In this document: one piece after another, positions 25,501 to 34,400 of the stretch
Numbering within the stretch: position 1 is the first letter of the stretch
Layout of the letters: each line of letters begins with the position of its first letter
Assembly: GCF_014650075.1 (NCBI RefSeq)
Contig: NZ_BMUG01000001.1
Span: 1 to 64,000, forward strand
DNA: 64,000 nt
Reading direction: 5' to 3'
Source of the DNA: Streptomyces microflavus
GTDB lineage: Bacteria > Actinomycetota > Actinomycetes > Streptomycetales > Streptomycetaceae
Program-made: the position numbers and the translations under genes
Notes under the pieces: generated by a model
The model's input: only the letters and a program-made list of their open reading frames with translations
Databases searched by the model: none
Told to the model about the DNA's origin: nothing

Positions 25501-27502
25501 CCACAAGGGCATGGGCATCACCGCCCGCGGCGCCTGGGAGTCCGTCAAGCGGCACTTCCGGGAGCTGGGCCACGACACCCAGACCGAGGACTTCACCGTC
25601 GTCGGCGTCGGGGACATGTCCGGCGACGTGTTCGGCAACGGGATGCTGCTCTCCGAGCACATCCGCCTGGTCGCCGCCTTCGACCACCGGCACATCTTCA
25701 TCGACCCCACCCCGGACGCGGCGACCTCGTACGCCGAACGCCGCCGCCTGTTCGACCTGCCCCGCAGCTCCTGGGCCGACTACGACACGGGGCTGCTCTC
25801 CGCGGGCGGCGGGATCCATGCCCGCAGCGCCAAGTCGATCCCGTTGAACAACCACATCCGTGAGGCGCTCGGCATCGACGCCTCGGTGAGCAAGATGACG
25901 CCTGCCGACCTGATGCAGACCATCCTCAAGGCCCCCGTCGACCTGGTGTGGAACGGCGGCATCGGCACGTACATCAAGGCCGTCTCCGAGTCGAACGCCG
26001 ACGTCGGCGACAAGGCCAACGACGCGATCCGCGTCAACGGCGAGGACCTGCGGGCCAAGGTCGTCGGCGAGGGCGGCAACCTCGGCGCCACCCAGCTCGG
26101 CCGTATCGAGTTCGCCCGCAAGGGCGGCCGGATCAACACCGACGCGATCGACAACAGCGCCGGTGTGGACACCTCCGACCACGAGGTGAACATCAAGATC
26201 CTGCTCAACGGGCTCGTCCGGGACGGTGACATGACCGTCAAGCAGCGCAACAAGCTGCTCGCGGACATGACCGAGGAGGTCGGCGCGCTCGTCCTGCGCA
26301 ACAACTACGCGCAGAACGTCGCCCTCTCCAACGCCTCCGCCCAGGCCCCCTCCCTGCTCCACGCCCAGCAGCGCTTCATGCGGCGCCTGGAGAAGGACGG
26401 GGCGCTCGACCGGGCGCTGGAGTTCCTCCCCACCGACCGGCAGATCCGCGAACTGCTCAACAACGACACCGGGCTCAGCCAGCCCGAGCTGGCCGTGCTG
26501 ATCGCCTACACGAAGATCACGACGGCGGACGAGCTCATCTCCACAGTCCTGCCCGACGACCCGCACCTGCAGAAGCTCGTGCACGCCTACTTCCCGAGCC
26601 AGTTGCGCGAGCGGTTCCCGGAGGCGATCGACGGGCATGCGCTGCGGCGCGAGATCATCACGACGGTGCTGGTCAACGACACGGTGAACACCGCGGGTTC
26701 GACCTTCCTGCACCGGCTGCGGGAGGAGACCGGGGCGTCGATCGAGGAGATCGTACGGGCCCAGTTCACGGCCCGCGAGATCTTCGGCCTCTCCTCGGTG
26801 TGGGACGCCGTCGAGGCGCTCGACAACCAGGTCGCCGCCGATGTCCAGACCCGGATCCGGCTGCACTCGCGGCGCCTGGTCGAGCGAGGGTCGCGCTGGC
26901 TGCTGGGCAACCGGCCGCAGCCCGTCGCTATCGCGGAGACCATCGAGGGGTTCCGGGACGGGGTCGAGCAGGTCTGGAACGAGCTGCCCAAGCTGCTGCG
27001 GGGCGCCGACCTGGACTGGTACCACTCGATCCTGGACGAGCTCACCTCGGTGGGTGTCCCGGACGAGCTCGCGGTCCGGGTCGCCGGGTTCTCCTCCGCC
27101 TTCCCGGCGCTGGACATCGTCGCGATCGCGGACCGGACGGGCAAGGACCCGCTGGAGGTCGCCGAGGTGTACTACGACCTCGCGGACCGGCTGCGGATCA
27201 CCCAGCTGATGGACCGGATCATCGAGCTGCCGCGGGCCGACCGCTGGCAGTCCATGGCCCGCGCCTCCATCCGCGAGGACCTGTACGCGGCGCACGCGGC
27301 GCTCACGTCGGATGTGCTGAGCGTGGGGAACGGGTCGTCCACGCCGGAGGAGCGGTTCCGGGCGTGGGAGGAGAAGAACGCGGCGATCCTCGCCCGGTCG
27401 CGGTCGACGCTGGAGGAGATCCAGGGGTCGGACGCGTTCGATCTGGCGAATCTGTCGGTGGCCATGCGGACGATGCGGACGTTGCTGCGTACGCACGCGT
27501 AG
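22520..27502 (+). CDS. gdhB: NAD-specific glutamate dehydrogenase, large type
   Basis: A 1,660-residue protein, matching the 180-kDa class of NAD-dependent glutamate dehydrogenase first described in Streptomyces clavuligerus. It oxidises glutamate to 2-oxoglutarate and ammonia, a catabolic role. The N-terminal half (about 1-800) carries ACT-like regulatory regions (VVEVVTDDMPFLVDSV near 120). The catalytic domain spans roughly 850-1,350 and shows ARGGLRWSDRREDFRTEV, QMVKNTVIVPVGAKGGF and GDMSGDVFGNGML, with the nucleotide-binding region after it. The C-terminal 300 residues are helical. GAGGA lies about 6 nt before the ATG. A hairpin terminator follows at 27521. Confidence 0.95.
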   Translation: MQTKLDEAKAELLARAAQVADNSPGGGVGGPGGTPRVRVAATGADEDARPGQDVVLAYLQRYYLHTAPEDLSGRDPVDVYGAAASHYRLAENRPQGTANVRVHTPTVEENGWTCSHSVVEVVTDDMPFLVDSVTNELSRQGRGIHVVIHPQVTVRRDVTGKLIEVLTGGPGTPKRGGKAELPHDALVESWIHVEIDRETDRADLQQITADLLRVLSDVRETVEDWGKMRDAALRIAEDLPGEPLDDLADEEVEEARELLRWLAADHFTFLGYREYELKDSDALAAVPGTGLGILRSDPQHNVDEDHPVSPSFDRLPADARAKAREHKLLVLTKANSRATVHRPSYLDYVGVKKFDAKGNVVGERRFLGLFSSAAYTESVRRVPVIRRKVAEVVEGAGFSYNSHDGRDLLQILETYPRDELFQTPVDQLRAIVTSVLYLQERRRLRLYLRQDEYGRYYSAIVYLPRDRYTTGVRLRLIDILKEELGGTSVDFTAWNTESILSRLHFVIRVPPGTELAHLTDADADRIEARLVAAARSWADGFGEALNAELGEERAAELQRQYGHSFPEGYKADHSPRAAVADLVHLETLKEGEKDFALSLYEPVGAGPGERRFKIYRTGEQVSLSAVLPALQQLGVEVVDERPYELRCADRTHAWIYDFGLRMPQTNGHTGHLADDARARFQEAFAAVWRGEAENDGFNALILGAGLNWRQAVVLRAYAKYLRQAGSTFSQDYMESTLRNNVHTTRLLVSLFEARMSPGRQSAGTELTDGLLEELDGALDQVASLDEDRILRSFLTVIKATLRTNFFQNADDGTPHSYVSMKFDPQAIPDLPAPRPAFEIWVYSPRVEGVHLRFGKVARGGLRWSDRREDFRTEVLGLVKAQMVKNTVIVPVGAKGGFVAKQLPDPSVDRDAWFAEGIAAYRTFISALLDITDNMVAGEVVPPADVVRHDEDDTYLVVAADKGTASFSDIANEVAVAYGFWLGDAFASGGSAGYDHKGMGITARGAWESVKRHFRELGHDTQTEDFTVVGVGDMSGDVFGNGMLLSEHIRLVAAFDHRHIFIDPTPDAATSYAERRRLFDLPRSSWADYDTGLLSAGGGIHARSAKSIPLNNHIREALGIDASVSKMTPADLMQTILKAPVDLVWNGGIGTYIKAVSESNADVGDKANDAIRVNGEDLRAKVVGEGGNLGATQLGRIEFARKGGRINTDAIDNSAGVDTSDHEVNIKILLNGLVRDGDMTVKQRNKLLADMTEEVGALVLRNNYAQNVALSNASAQAPSLLHAQQRFMRRLEKDGALDRALEFLPTDRQIRELLNNDTGLSQPELAVLIAYTKITTADELISTVLPDDPHLQKLVHAYFPSQLRERFPEAIDGHALRREIITTVLVNDTVNTAGSTFLHRLREETGASIEEIVRAQFTAREIFGLSSVWDAVEALDNQVAADVQTRIRLHSRRLVERGSRWLLGNRPQPVAIAETIEGFRDGVEQVWNELPKLLRGADLDWYHSILDELTSVGVPDELAVRVAGFSSAFPALDIVAIADRTGKDPLEVAEVYYDLADRLRITQLMDRIIELPRADRWQSMARASIREDLYAAHAALTSDVLSVGNGSSTPEERFRAWEEKNAAILARSRSTLEEIQGSDAFDLANLSVAMRTMRTLLRTHA

Positions 27503-27520
27503 GCGTTGCCGTACGGGGGT

Positions 27521-27557
27521 GAGGGGGCCGGGGCCAGTTATGGGCGCCGGCCCCCTC
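27521..27557. terminator. hairpin terminator after gdhB
   Basis: GAGGGGGCCGG (27521-27531) pairs perfectly with CCGGCCCCCTC (27547-27557) around a 15-nt loop, 18 nt past the dehydrogenase stop. The convergent tagH-like gene ends at 27629, so it may serve both. Confidence 0.7.
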
Positions 27558-27570
27558 GGCGTGGGGGTCC

Positions 27571-27595
27571 GTCCTCAAACGCCGGACGGGCTGGA
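27571..27595. repeat. Streptomyces intergenic repeat, copy 2
   Basis: The same 25-nt element as at 21479-21503, with the identical core CAAACGCCGGACGGGCTG. It sits between the gdhB terminator and the end of the tagH-like gene. Here it does not reach into a coding region. Confidence 0.8.
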
Positions 27596-27628
27596 GGTGG
27601 CTGGGCGGGGTGGGCGGGCCGGAAAGGG

Positions 27629-28420
27629 CTACTTGCGCTTGGTGAACGCCTCGTACGCTGTCACCACTTCCTTGGCCGGGCCGTCCATCCTCAGCGTGCC
27701 CGCCTCCAGCCACAGTGCCCGGTCGCAGGTCTCGGTGATGGACTTGTTGCTGTGGCTGACCAGGAAGACCGTGCCCGCCTCGGCGCGCAGTTCCTTGATG
27801 CGGTCCCTGCTGCGGCGCTGGAACTTCGCGTCGCCCGTGGACAGCGCCTCGTCGATCAGGAGTACGTCGTGGCTCTTGGCGGCCGCGATGGAGAAGCGCA
27901 GCCGGGCGCCCATGCCGGAGGAGTACGTGCGCATCGGGAGCGTGATGAAGTCGCCCTTCTCGTTGATGCCGGAGAAGTCGACGATGCCGTCGTAGCGCTC
28001 GCGGATCTGTTGCCGCGTCATGCCCATCGCGAGTCCGCCCAGCACCACGTTGCGCTCGCCGGTCAGGTCGCCCATCAGGGCCGCGTTCACCCCGAGCAGC
28101 GACGGCTGGCCCTGGGTGTGGACCCGGCCCCGGGTCGGCGGGAGCAGGCCCGCGACCGCTTTGAGCAGGGTCGACTTGCCGGAGCCGTTGGAGCCGATCA
28201 GGCCGATCGCCTCGCCCTTGTACGCGGCGAAGCTGACGCCCTTCACGGCGTGCACCTGGCGTGCGCCGGGGGTACGGCGGCGCGTGGTGAGCCGGCTGAG
28301 CGCCGAGGTCGCGCTGCCCTTGCCCGTACGGGCGCCGTTGACCGTGTACGTGATGTGGACGTCGTCCACGACGACGGTCGGGACGCGATGGTCCGCAGAG
28401 GTGTCCTTGAGGTCAGCCAC
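27629..28420 (-). CDS. tagH: teichoic-acid-type ABC exporter ATPase (TagH-like)
   Basis: A 263-residue ATP-binding protein of the polysaccharide/teichoic acid export (ABC-2) class. Walker A is GSNGSGKST (near residue 90), the signature is YSSGMGARLRFS, Walker B is VLLIDEALSTGD, and the H-loop is LVSHSNKSI. GVNAALMGDLTGERNV and the short length are typical of TagH/RfbE-type exporters rather than importers. An N-terminal extension of about 45 residues precedes the core. The gene overlaps the end of the permease gene by 8 nt. It would energise export of a lipid-linked wall polymer made by the genes that follow. Confidence 0.9.
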   Translation of the reverse strand: MADLKDTSADHRVPTVVVDDVHITYTVNGARTGKGSATSALSRLTTRRRTPGARQVHAVKGVSFAAYKGEAIGLIGSNGSGKSTLLKAVAGLLPPTRGRVHTQGQPSLLGVNAALMGDLTGERNVVLGGLAMGMTRQQIRERYDGIVDFSGINEKGDFITLPMRTYSSGMGARLRFSIAAAKSHDVLLIDEALSTGDAKFQRRSRDRIKELRAEAGTVFLVSHSNKSITETCDRALWLEAGTLRMDGPAKEVVTAYEAFTKRK

Positions 28421-29360
28421 GTCCGTACGTCTCCTCCGCCTTCCAGAAGTACACGAATCCCGCCACCCCGCACAGCAGCGCCCACCCGGCCGCCGCCGCC
28501 CATACGTGCGGGGGCAGCTGCGCCGCGCTGTAGCTGTCGATGAGCGCGTACCGCATGAGGTTGATGTAGAGCGCCGCCGGGTTGTACTCCAGCGCCACCA
28601 TGACCGCGTGCGGCACCCGCTCCCCCTTGAGCAGGTGGTCCAGGCTCCACATCACACCGGACGAGTACATCCAGGTCCGCAGCACGAACGGGGTCAGCTG
28701 CGCGATGTCCGGGGTCTTCGCCGTCAGCCGGGCCACGGCCATCGACACCCCGGTGTTGAACACCGCCTGGAGGGCGAGGGCCGGAATCGCCAGCAGCCAG
28801 GACGGGCGCGGGTACTGGCCGAACACCAGCAGGATCAGGGTCAGCGCCCCCAGCGAGAACAGCAGCTGCTGGAGCTGCTGGAGCGCCAGCGCCACCGGCA
28901 GTGAGGCGCGCGGGAAGTGCAGGGCCCGCACCAGGCCGATGTTGCCGCTGATCGCGCGGGTGCCCGCGGTGATCGAGCTGCTGGTGAAGGTCCAGATGAA
29001 GACCCCGGTGACCAGGAACGGAACGAAGTCCTCCACGCCGTTCTTCGTGTTCAGCAGGACGCCGAAGATGAAGTAGTAGACCGTCGCGTTCAGCAGCGGC
29101 GTCATGATCTGCCAGACCTGGCCGAGCTTCGCCTGGCTGTACTGGGCCGTCAGTTTGGCCGTCGCGAACGCGGCGATGAAGTGCCGCCGCCCCCAGAGCT
29201 GCCGGATGTACGCGGGCAGCGAGGGCCGGGCACCGCTGACCGTCAGACCGTGCCGGGCGGCGAGCGCGGCCAGCTCGCCGGGCGCGTAGACGGGGACGGC
29301 CTGGTCGGGGGCGCTCACCGAGGACGGCGCCGGGGACGGCGGAGCTGCTGTCTGGCTCAC
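28413..29360 (-). CDS. tagG: teichoic-acid-type ABC exporter permease (TagG-like)
   Basis: About 315 residues. A 45-residue cytoplasmic start leads to YIRQLWGRRHFIAAFATAKLTAQYSQAKLGQVWQIMTPLLNA, a classical signature of ABC-2 polysaccharide exporters, then six membrane helices. It pairs with the TagH-like ATPase. Start assignment is uncertain: two consecutive GTG codons (29363, 29360) are possible and no clear ribosome site is visible, so the message may be leaderless or start elsewhere. It is divergent from a TetR gene with an inverted repeat between them, suggesting direct control. Confidence 0.85.
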   Translation of the reverse strand: MSQTAAPPSPAPSSVSAPDQAVPVYAPGELAALAARHGLTVSGARPSLPAYIRQLWGRRHFIAAFATAKLTAQYSQAKLGQVWQIMTPLLNATVYYFIFGVLLNTKNGVEDFVPFLVTGVFIWTFTSSSITAGTRAISGNIGLVRALHFPRASLPVALALQQLQQLLFSLGALTLILLVFGQYPRPSWLLAIPALALQAVFNTGVSMAVARLTAKTPDIAQLTPFVLRTWMYSSGVMWSLDHLLKGERVPHAVMVALEYNPAALYINLMRYALIDSYSAAQLPPHVWAAAAGWALLCGVAGFVYFWKAEETYGRG

Positions 29361-29408
29361 CACGAACGATCGCTTTCGACGGAAGCGGGAGGGGGGAAGT
29401 GGAGCGGA

Positions 29409-29456
29409 ACGATACGGCCCCGTGGGGACGCCCTCGTTGGGACGGGACCGTATCGT
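29409..29456. promoter_or_regulatory. candidate TetR operator between tagG and tetR
   Basis: ACGATACGG (29409-29417) and CCGTATCGT (29448-29456) are perfect inverted repeats. Extending inward, 12 of 13 positions still match (GGCCCC against GGGACC). They are separated by about 30 nt in the 168-nt divergent promoter region of the exporter and TetR genes. TetR proteins usually bind such symmetric sites next to their own gene. Confidence 0.5.
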
Positions 29457-29528
29457 CGTAACGGTGAGAGTAGGACGCATGTACGTCGCAACGCAACCGT
29501 CCCGTCGTCGCGCACTATCATTCGGGCC

Positions 29529-30137
29529 ATGACCACCGAACGGGGAACCCGCCGCCGCGCCCCCGCAGGCGCCGCCGTCCTGCGCGAGGACGTCACCGAC
29601 GCCATCCGCGCGGCCGTCTTCGAGGAACTGGCCGCGGTGGGGTTCGCCCGGATGTCCATCGAGGGCATCGCGCGGCGCGCCGGGGTCGGCAAGACCGCCG
29701 TCTACCGCCGCTGGAAGTCCAAGCTCGCCCTCGTCCTCGACCTCGTCGCGGCCGTCGCCGTGCAGGGGATGCCCGCGCCGGCCACCGGCTCGCTGTACGG
29801 GGACGTGCGCGCCGTCCTCGAACTCGCCGCCTACGCTCTGCGCCACCCGGTCGCCTCGCAGGTCATCCCGGACCTGCTGGTGGAGGCGGCCCGCAATCCG
29901 GAGATCTCCGAGGCGATCAAGGCCGCACTCCTGGACCAGCAGCAGGGCGTCGCCGCCGTGGTGGTCAGGGAGGCGGTGGCCCGGGGGGAGCTGCCGGAAG
30001 GGAGCGATCCGGACCGGGCGCTCGACCTGATCGTGGGGCCGCTCTACTGGCGGCTGGTCGTGGTCCGGGGCGAGCTGCCCAAGGGGTACCTCGACGACCT
30101 GGCGGCCTCGGCGGTCGCCGCGCTGCGCAACGGTTGA
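29529..30137 (+). CDS. TetR family transcriptional regulator
   Basis: A 202-residue regulator. The N-terminal helix-turn-helix (about residues 20-65) reads VTDAIRAAVFEELAAVGFARMSIEGIARRAGVGKTAVYRRW, with the TetR signature GVGKTAVYRRWKSK. The C-terminal ligand domain resembles the TetR_C_16-type group (LVEAARNPEISEAIKAAL). It is divergent from tagG and likely controls it; the ligand is unknown. The ATG at 29529 is preferred because it starts just before the DNA-binding domain. Confidence 0.9.
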   Translation: MTTERGTRRRAPAGAAVLREDVTDAIRAAVFEELAAVGFARMSIEGIARRAGVGKTAVYRRWKSKLALVLDLVAAVAVQGMPAPATGSLYGDVRAVLELAAYALRHPVASQVIPDLLVEAARNPEISEAIKAALLDQQQGVAAVVVREAVARGELPEGSDPDRALDLIVGPLYWRLVVVRGELPKGYLDDLAASAVAALRNG

Positions 30138-30149
30138 ACCAGGGAGACC

Positions 30150-31373
30150 TCACCGCTCCGGTACGCGCGCCAGCACCTCACCCGTACGCGGGCTGTACGC
30201 CAGCACCGCCGCGTCCCCCGGCAGCTTCTGGAACCGGGTCAGCAGCACCCACCGCACCCCGTACCGCCCGGTGATCCGGTTCCGCTGCTCCTGCGTGGTC
30301 GCCGAATCCAGGTAGGCCGCCACCGCCCGGCTCCGCTCGCGCCGCTCCGCCGCCGCGAGCCCCGCGTCCGGCAGCCCGTCCGCGAGCACGTACGCGCCGT
30401 GCCCGGCCAGGGCGTACATCGCCGGGCGGCTGTCCGTCAGCACCACCTCGCCGGGCGGGACGTGCGCGGTGGCCCAGGTGTACGGCTCCCCGGTCACCGG
30501 CGCCCCGCCGGTCTCCGGGCGGCTCGTGGCCCCGGCGGACGACGGGGCCGGCTGGGCGGTGAGCCCGTTGTAGTACGGCCACACCGCCGCCACGGTCGCC
30601 GCGCACAGCCCGGCCACCGCCCACCTCCGCACCGTCGGCCGGATCCGGGTCCGCTGCCGCACCGCGATCAGCGCGACGACGCCCAGCGCCGCACCCAGCG
30701 CCGACGGGGGATGGACCAGCAGGACGAGCCCGAGCAGGACGCCGATCCCGGCCGCCTCCGCCCACCGGGGCGCCCTTCCCGGGGGCCGCCCGGAGCCCGG
30801 CCGGGGGACCCGGGTGACCGCGCTGCCGGTCCAGGCCCACAGATGCAGGGTGACCGCCACGGCGAACGTGCTCGGCGCGCTCCACCGCCCCGGGTCCGCC
30901 CAGTGGATCAGGGCCAGGGGGATGAGCGCGAGGACCGGCACCCAGCGGTTCGGCGTCAGCAGCCGGGCCAGCCGGCCGATCCCGGTCAGCAGCAGCGCCA
31001 GGTTCACCGCGGCGGACAGCACCAGCACGAACTGCCCGGAGAGCCCGCCGGCCCGGGCGGTGAGGCCCTGCAGAACGGCGTACGGGGAGTAGTGCGCACT
31101 GGCCACGGCGGGCAGGTCCGTCATCGGGAACGACGGGTGCAGCAGACTGCTCCGCAGCCGTTCGACGACCGCCGCGTTGAGCCCGGCCTCGCAGCACATC
31201 GGGACCTGCCAGGCCGCCGCCGACAGCACCGCCCACAGCAGCCCGCCCAGCAGGACGTACGGCGAGGGCAGCCACCGGGGCGCTACGACAAGCTCGTCGT
31301 CATCGGCCGCCCGGGGAGGAGGCGCGGGGGGAGGAGCGTCGGACGGGGCGGGTGTGGCGGAGGAGAGGGGCAC
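30150..31373 (-). CDS. polytopic membrane protein, unknown function
   Basis: A 407-residue protein with a Pro/Ala-rich start and about seven hydrophobic helices (roughly between residues 35 and 265). A C-terminal soluble domain of about 140 residues follows. The arrangement of helices then a lumenal-type soluble end resembles GT-C glycosyltransferases or their relatives, but I see no confident catalytic motif. The GTG start at 31373 has no clear ribosome site. It lies between tetR and a TagF-like fusion gene, so a role in polymer assembly is plausible. It converges with the tetR gene with only 12 nt between stops. Confidence 0.6.
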   Translation of the reverse strand: MPLSSATPAPSDAPPPAPPPRAADDDELVVAPRWLPSPYVLLGGLLWAVLSAAAWQVPMCCEAGLNAAVVERLRSSLLHPSFPMTDLPAVASAHYSPYAVLQGLTARAGGLSGQFVLVLSAAVNLALLLTGIGRLARLLTPNRWVPVLALIPLALIHWADPGRWSAPSTFAVAVTLHLWAWTGSAVTRVPRPGSGRPPGRAPRWAEAAGIGVLLGLVLLVHPPSALGAALGVVALIAVRQRTRIRPTVRRWAVAGLCAATVAAVWPYYNGLTAQPAPSSAGATSRPETGGAPVTGEPYTWATAHVPPGEVVLTDSRPAMYALAGHGAYVLADGLPDAGLAAAERRERSRAVAAYLDSATTQEQRNRITGRYGVRWVLLTRFQKLPGDAAVLAYSPRTGEVLARVPER

Positions 31374-31458
31374 AGATCATGGGTTCCGTGCGCGGGGCCT
31401 TCCCTCCCGCCCGCCACTCTTCCGGGGGACGGGCGGCGGGCCGCGGGCCGTGGGCCGC

Positions 31459-34400
31459 CTAGAGGGCGTCCGCCAGCAGCCGGTCCGCGACCCGGGCCGC
31501 CGCACGGCCGTCGTCCAGGTCGCAGTAGTCGCGCCGGAAGCTCTCGTACGCGTCCGCGTGCCGGGCGGCCAGCGCCCCGATGGAACGCAGCGCCTGCGCC
31601 ACCTCGTCCGTCGTGACCAGCAGCGGCCCGGGCGCCCGGGTCTCGAAGTCCAGACAGAAGCCGCGCACGGTGTCGCGGTAGTGCTCCAGGTCGTACGTGT
31701 GGAAGAGCATCGGGCGGCCCGTCAGCGCGAAGTCGAACATCAGCCCCGCGTAGTCGGTGACCAGGACGTCGGCGATCAGGAGCAGACCGGCCGCGCCCGG
31801 GTGGTGCGAGACGTCGAGCACGCCGGGCCCGTCCTGGACCCCGCCGGTGACCCGGGGGTGGAGCCGGACCAGCACCGTGTGGCCGGGGCCCAGCGTGCGT
31901 GCGAGGGCCTGCGGGTCGAGGGCCGGATCCCAGCGGTACGGGCCCGGGGCCGTGCGGTCGGACGGGTCGGGGGAGGCGGACGGGGGGTGGGCCAGGTGGT
32001 CGCGGTAGGTCGGCGCGTACAGCACGACCCGGCGGTCCTCCGGGATGCCGAGCGTGCGCCGGACCTCCTCGGCCGCCTTGTCCCGGTCCGGCGGGAACAG
32101 CACGTCGTTGGCCGGTGATCCGGCCTCCAGCACCTCCCCCTCGTACGCCAGCGAGCTGCGCAGCAACGGGGTGGCGAAGCGGCTCGGGGAGACCAGCACC
32201 GACCATTGGGCCGATCGGTGCGCCAGGGTGGCGAGATGCTGGTGGTCGGCGTAGAGGGTGTCCGTCAGGCCGGTGCCGAAGCGGCCGAGCGGGGTGCCGT
32301 GCCAGGTCTGGACGACCGTCTGCCCGGGGCGCCGCTCGAACCACGCGGGCAGTTGTTCGTCCGTGACGATCCGGCGGGAGCGGGCCAGCGCCTCGTACCA
32401 GGCGGCGCTGTGCACGGGAACGGCCCGCGCACCCGGCGGGACGTGCGTCGTGCGTCCGGGAGCCGTCCCGGTGACCCACAGGTGCTCGGTCTCCGTGCCC
32501 CGGCGTACGAGCTCGGCGTGCACGGCCCGCGGGGAGTCGCCGCCCGCGTAGAGGACGGTGTCCAGGAGCGGGAGGTGCGCGGTGGTGCGCCGTGCGGGGT
32601 GGTGCGCGTCGCGCAGGAGCCGCCTGCTGTACGCGCTCCGCTCGGCGACCGGGAGCGCCCCTCCCGCCACGACGGTCAGCCGGTCACCGTTCCGCCGCTC
32701 CAGGGCCAGGGCGGAGTCGCCGCAGGGCAGGTGGGCGGCGAGGGAGGTGAGGACGCGCACGGGGCGGCCGTCCAGGTGGAGGGCCCAGCGGCCTTCGGGG
32801 AGGGGCGGCGCGATCGACGCCGAGAACCGGCCCGTCACGCGGTCCACGGCGGCCTCCGCGACCGGGGCGCTGTGGTGCAGGGTCTCGTGGCGGAGGACGA
32901 GACGGGCACGGGTTTCGGCCGCTGCCTCAGGGAGCGCTGAGGCCGGAGCGTCCACCCCCGAAGCCGAAGCCTTCGGAGCGTCTGTCGCCGGAGCCGGAGC
33001 CGCCGGAGCGTACGTCCCCGAAGCGGTGGCTGCCGGAGCGCACGTCCCCCGGACGCGCACGCCCCCCTCGGCTGTGCGCTCCACCGCATCCGCGACCGGC
33101 AGCCCGGCCAGGTCCACCACCAGCTCTCCCGCCGCGTCCGCACACGCGGGCGGCGGCAGGTCCGGGGCGGCGGGCAGCCGGACGCGGGTCCCGTCGGCCA
33201 GCAGCAGCCGGGTCCGCCACCGCGCGCCGGTCTCCGCCCCGACCTCGTGCGGGGCCCGGTGCGGGGCGGCCGGTACGGCGGCGAGGCCGTCGAGCGGAAT
33301 GCGCACCGTGAACGGCGTCCCGCGCCCCCCACCCACCGCGCCGGCCCCACCCGGCGTACCGACCCCTGCCTCAGCCCCGCCCACCGCGTCAGCCCCACTC
33401 GGCGTCCCGCGCCCCCCACCCACCGCGCCGGCCCCACCCGGCGTACCGACCCCTGCCTCAGCCCCGCCCACCGCGTCAGCCCCACCCACCCCGCACTCCA
33501 CCGGGAACGAACGCTCCTCGGCTCCCTCGCGCAGCAGCAGGACCGCCACGGGCCCGGGGCCTCCGAAGCACCGGCCCGTCAGCTCCAGCGGGCCCCCCTC
33601 CGCGCCCCCGCTCGCCTCCACCACCGCCCCCGGCCGCCACACCCGCAGCCGCAGCCGCCCGCCCCGGTGGTCGAGCACTGCCCGCCGCCCGTCGCCCAGG
33701 TCGTGCACGAGCGGCTGGTCCGCGCCCGCGTCCAGGGCGCGTACCGCCACCCGGCGTACCGTCCCGCGCGCCGCGACGACCAGCCCGACCAGCCAGCCGC
33801 CTCCGCCGTCGCTGTCCGCCGTCGCGGGCAGCCGGTCCGGGTCCAGGACCATCTCGAAGCCCGCGTGGTCGTAACCGTGCAGCTCCTGACCGGAGTTCAC
33901 CGTCGCCTCGGGCATGGAGACCGACCGCACGGGAACCATCCGCACCGGCACGGCCCGCCCCCCGCGGCCCCCGCCCTCCGCCCGGACCATCCCCACCTTG
34001 AGCTGCTGCCGCGCCGACCCGGCCGGAAGGTTGCGCAGGTAGGCGTACCCGCGCAGCCGGAGCTTCCCGTCCGCGCCCCACCGCGCCTCCACGAGCCGTG
34101 CGACCGCCGGTACGTCGGTGCGCGCGAGCCGGGCGCTCGCGCCGCGCACGCCGGGGTACGCCGCCCGCCGCCGCCCGGGCGGCCCCTCCACGGCGAACAC
34201 GCCCGTCCCGTTGGCCCGTTCGAAGGCGAGGACCGCCAGCAGTTCACCCATCTGCCGCTCCCGCACCAGGCGCCACTTGATGCGCAGCTCCACCGGCAGC
34301 CCCTCCAGCACCCCTTCCCCCGCCCGGTCGACGAACGCCCCGGCCCCCTCCAGGAACGCCGCCCGGTACGCGTCGCCGCCCATCGGCAGGCCGTCCAGGA

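Noticed and set aside
22487..27496. Very long open frame antisense to the NAD-glutamate dehydrogenase gene.
   Set aside because: It has the composition of a high-GC shadow frame and no family motif. The plus strand encodes a complete, recognisable enzyme.
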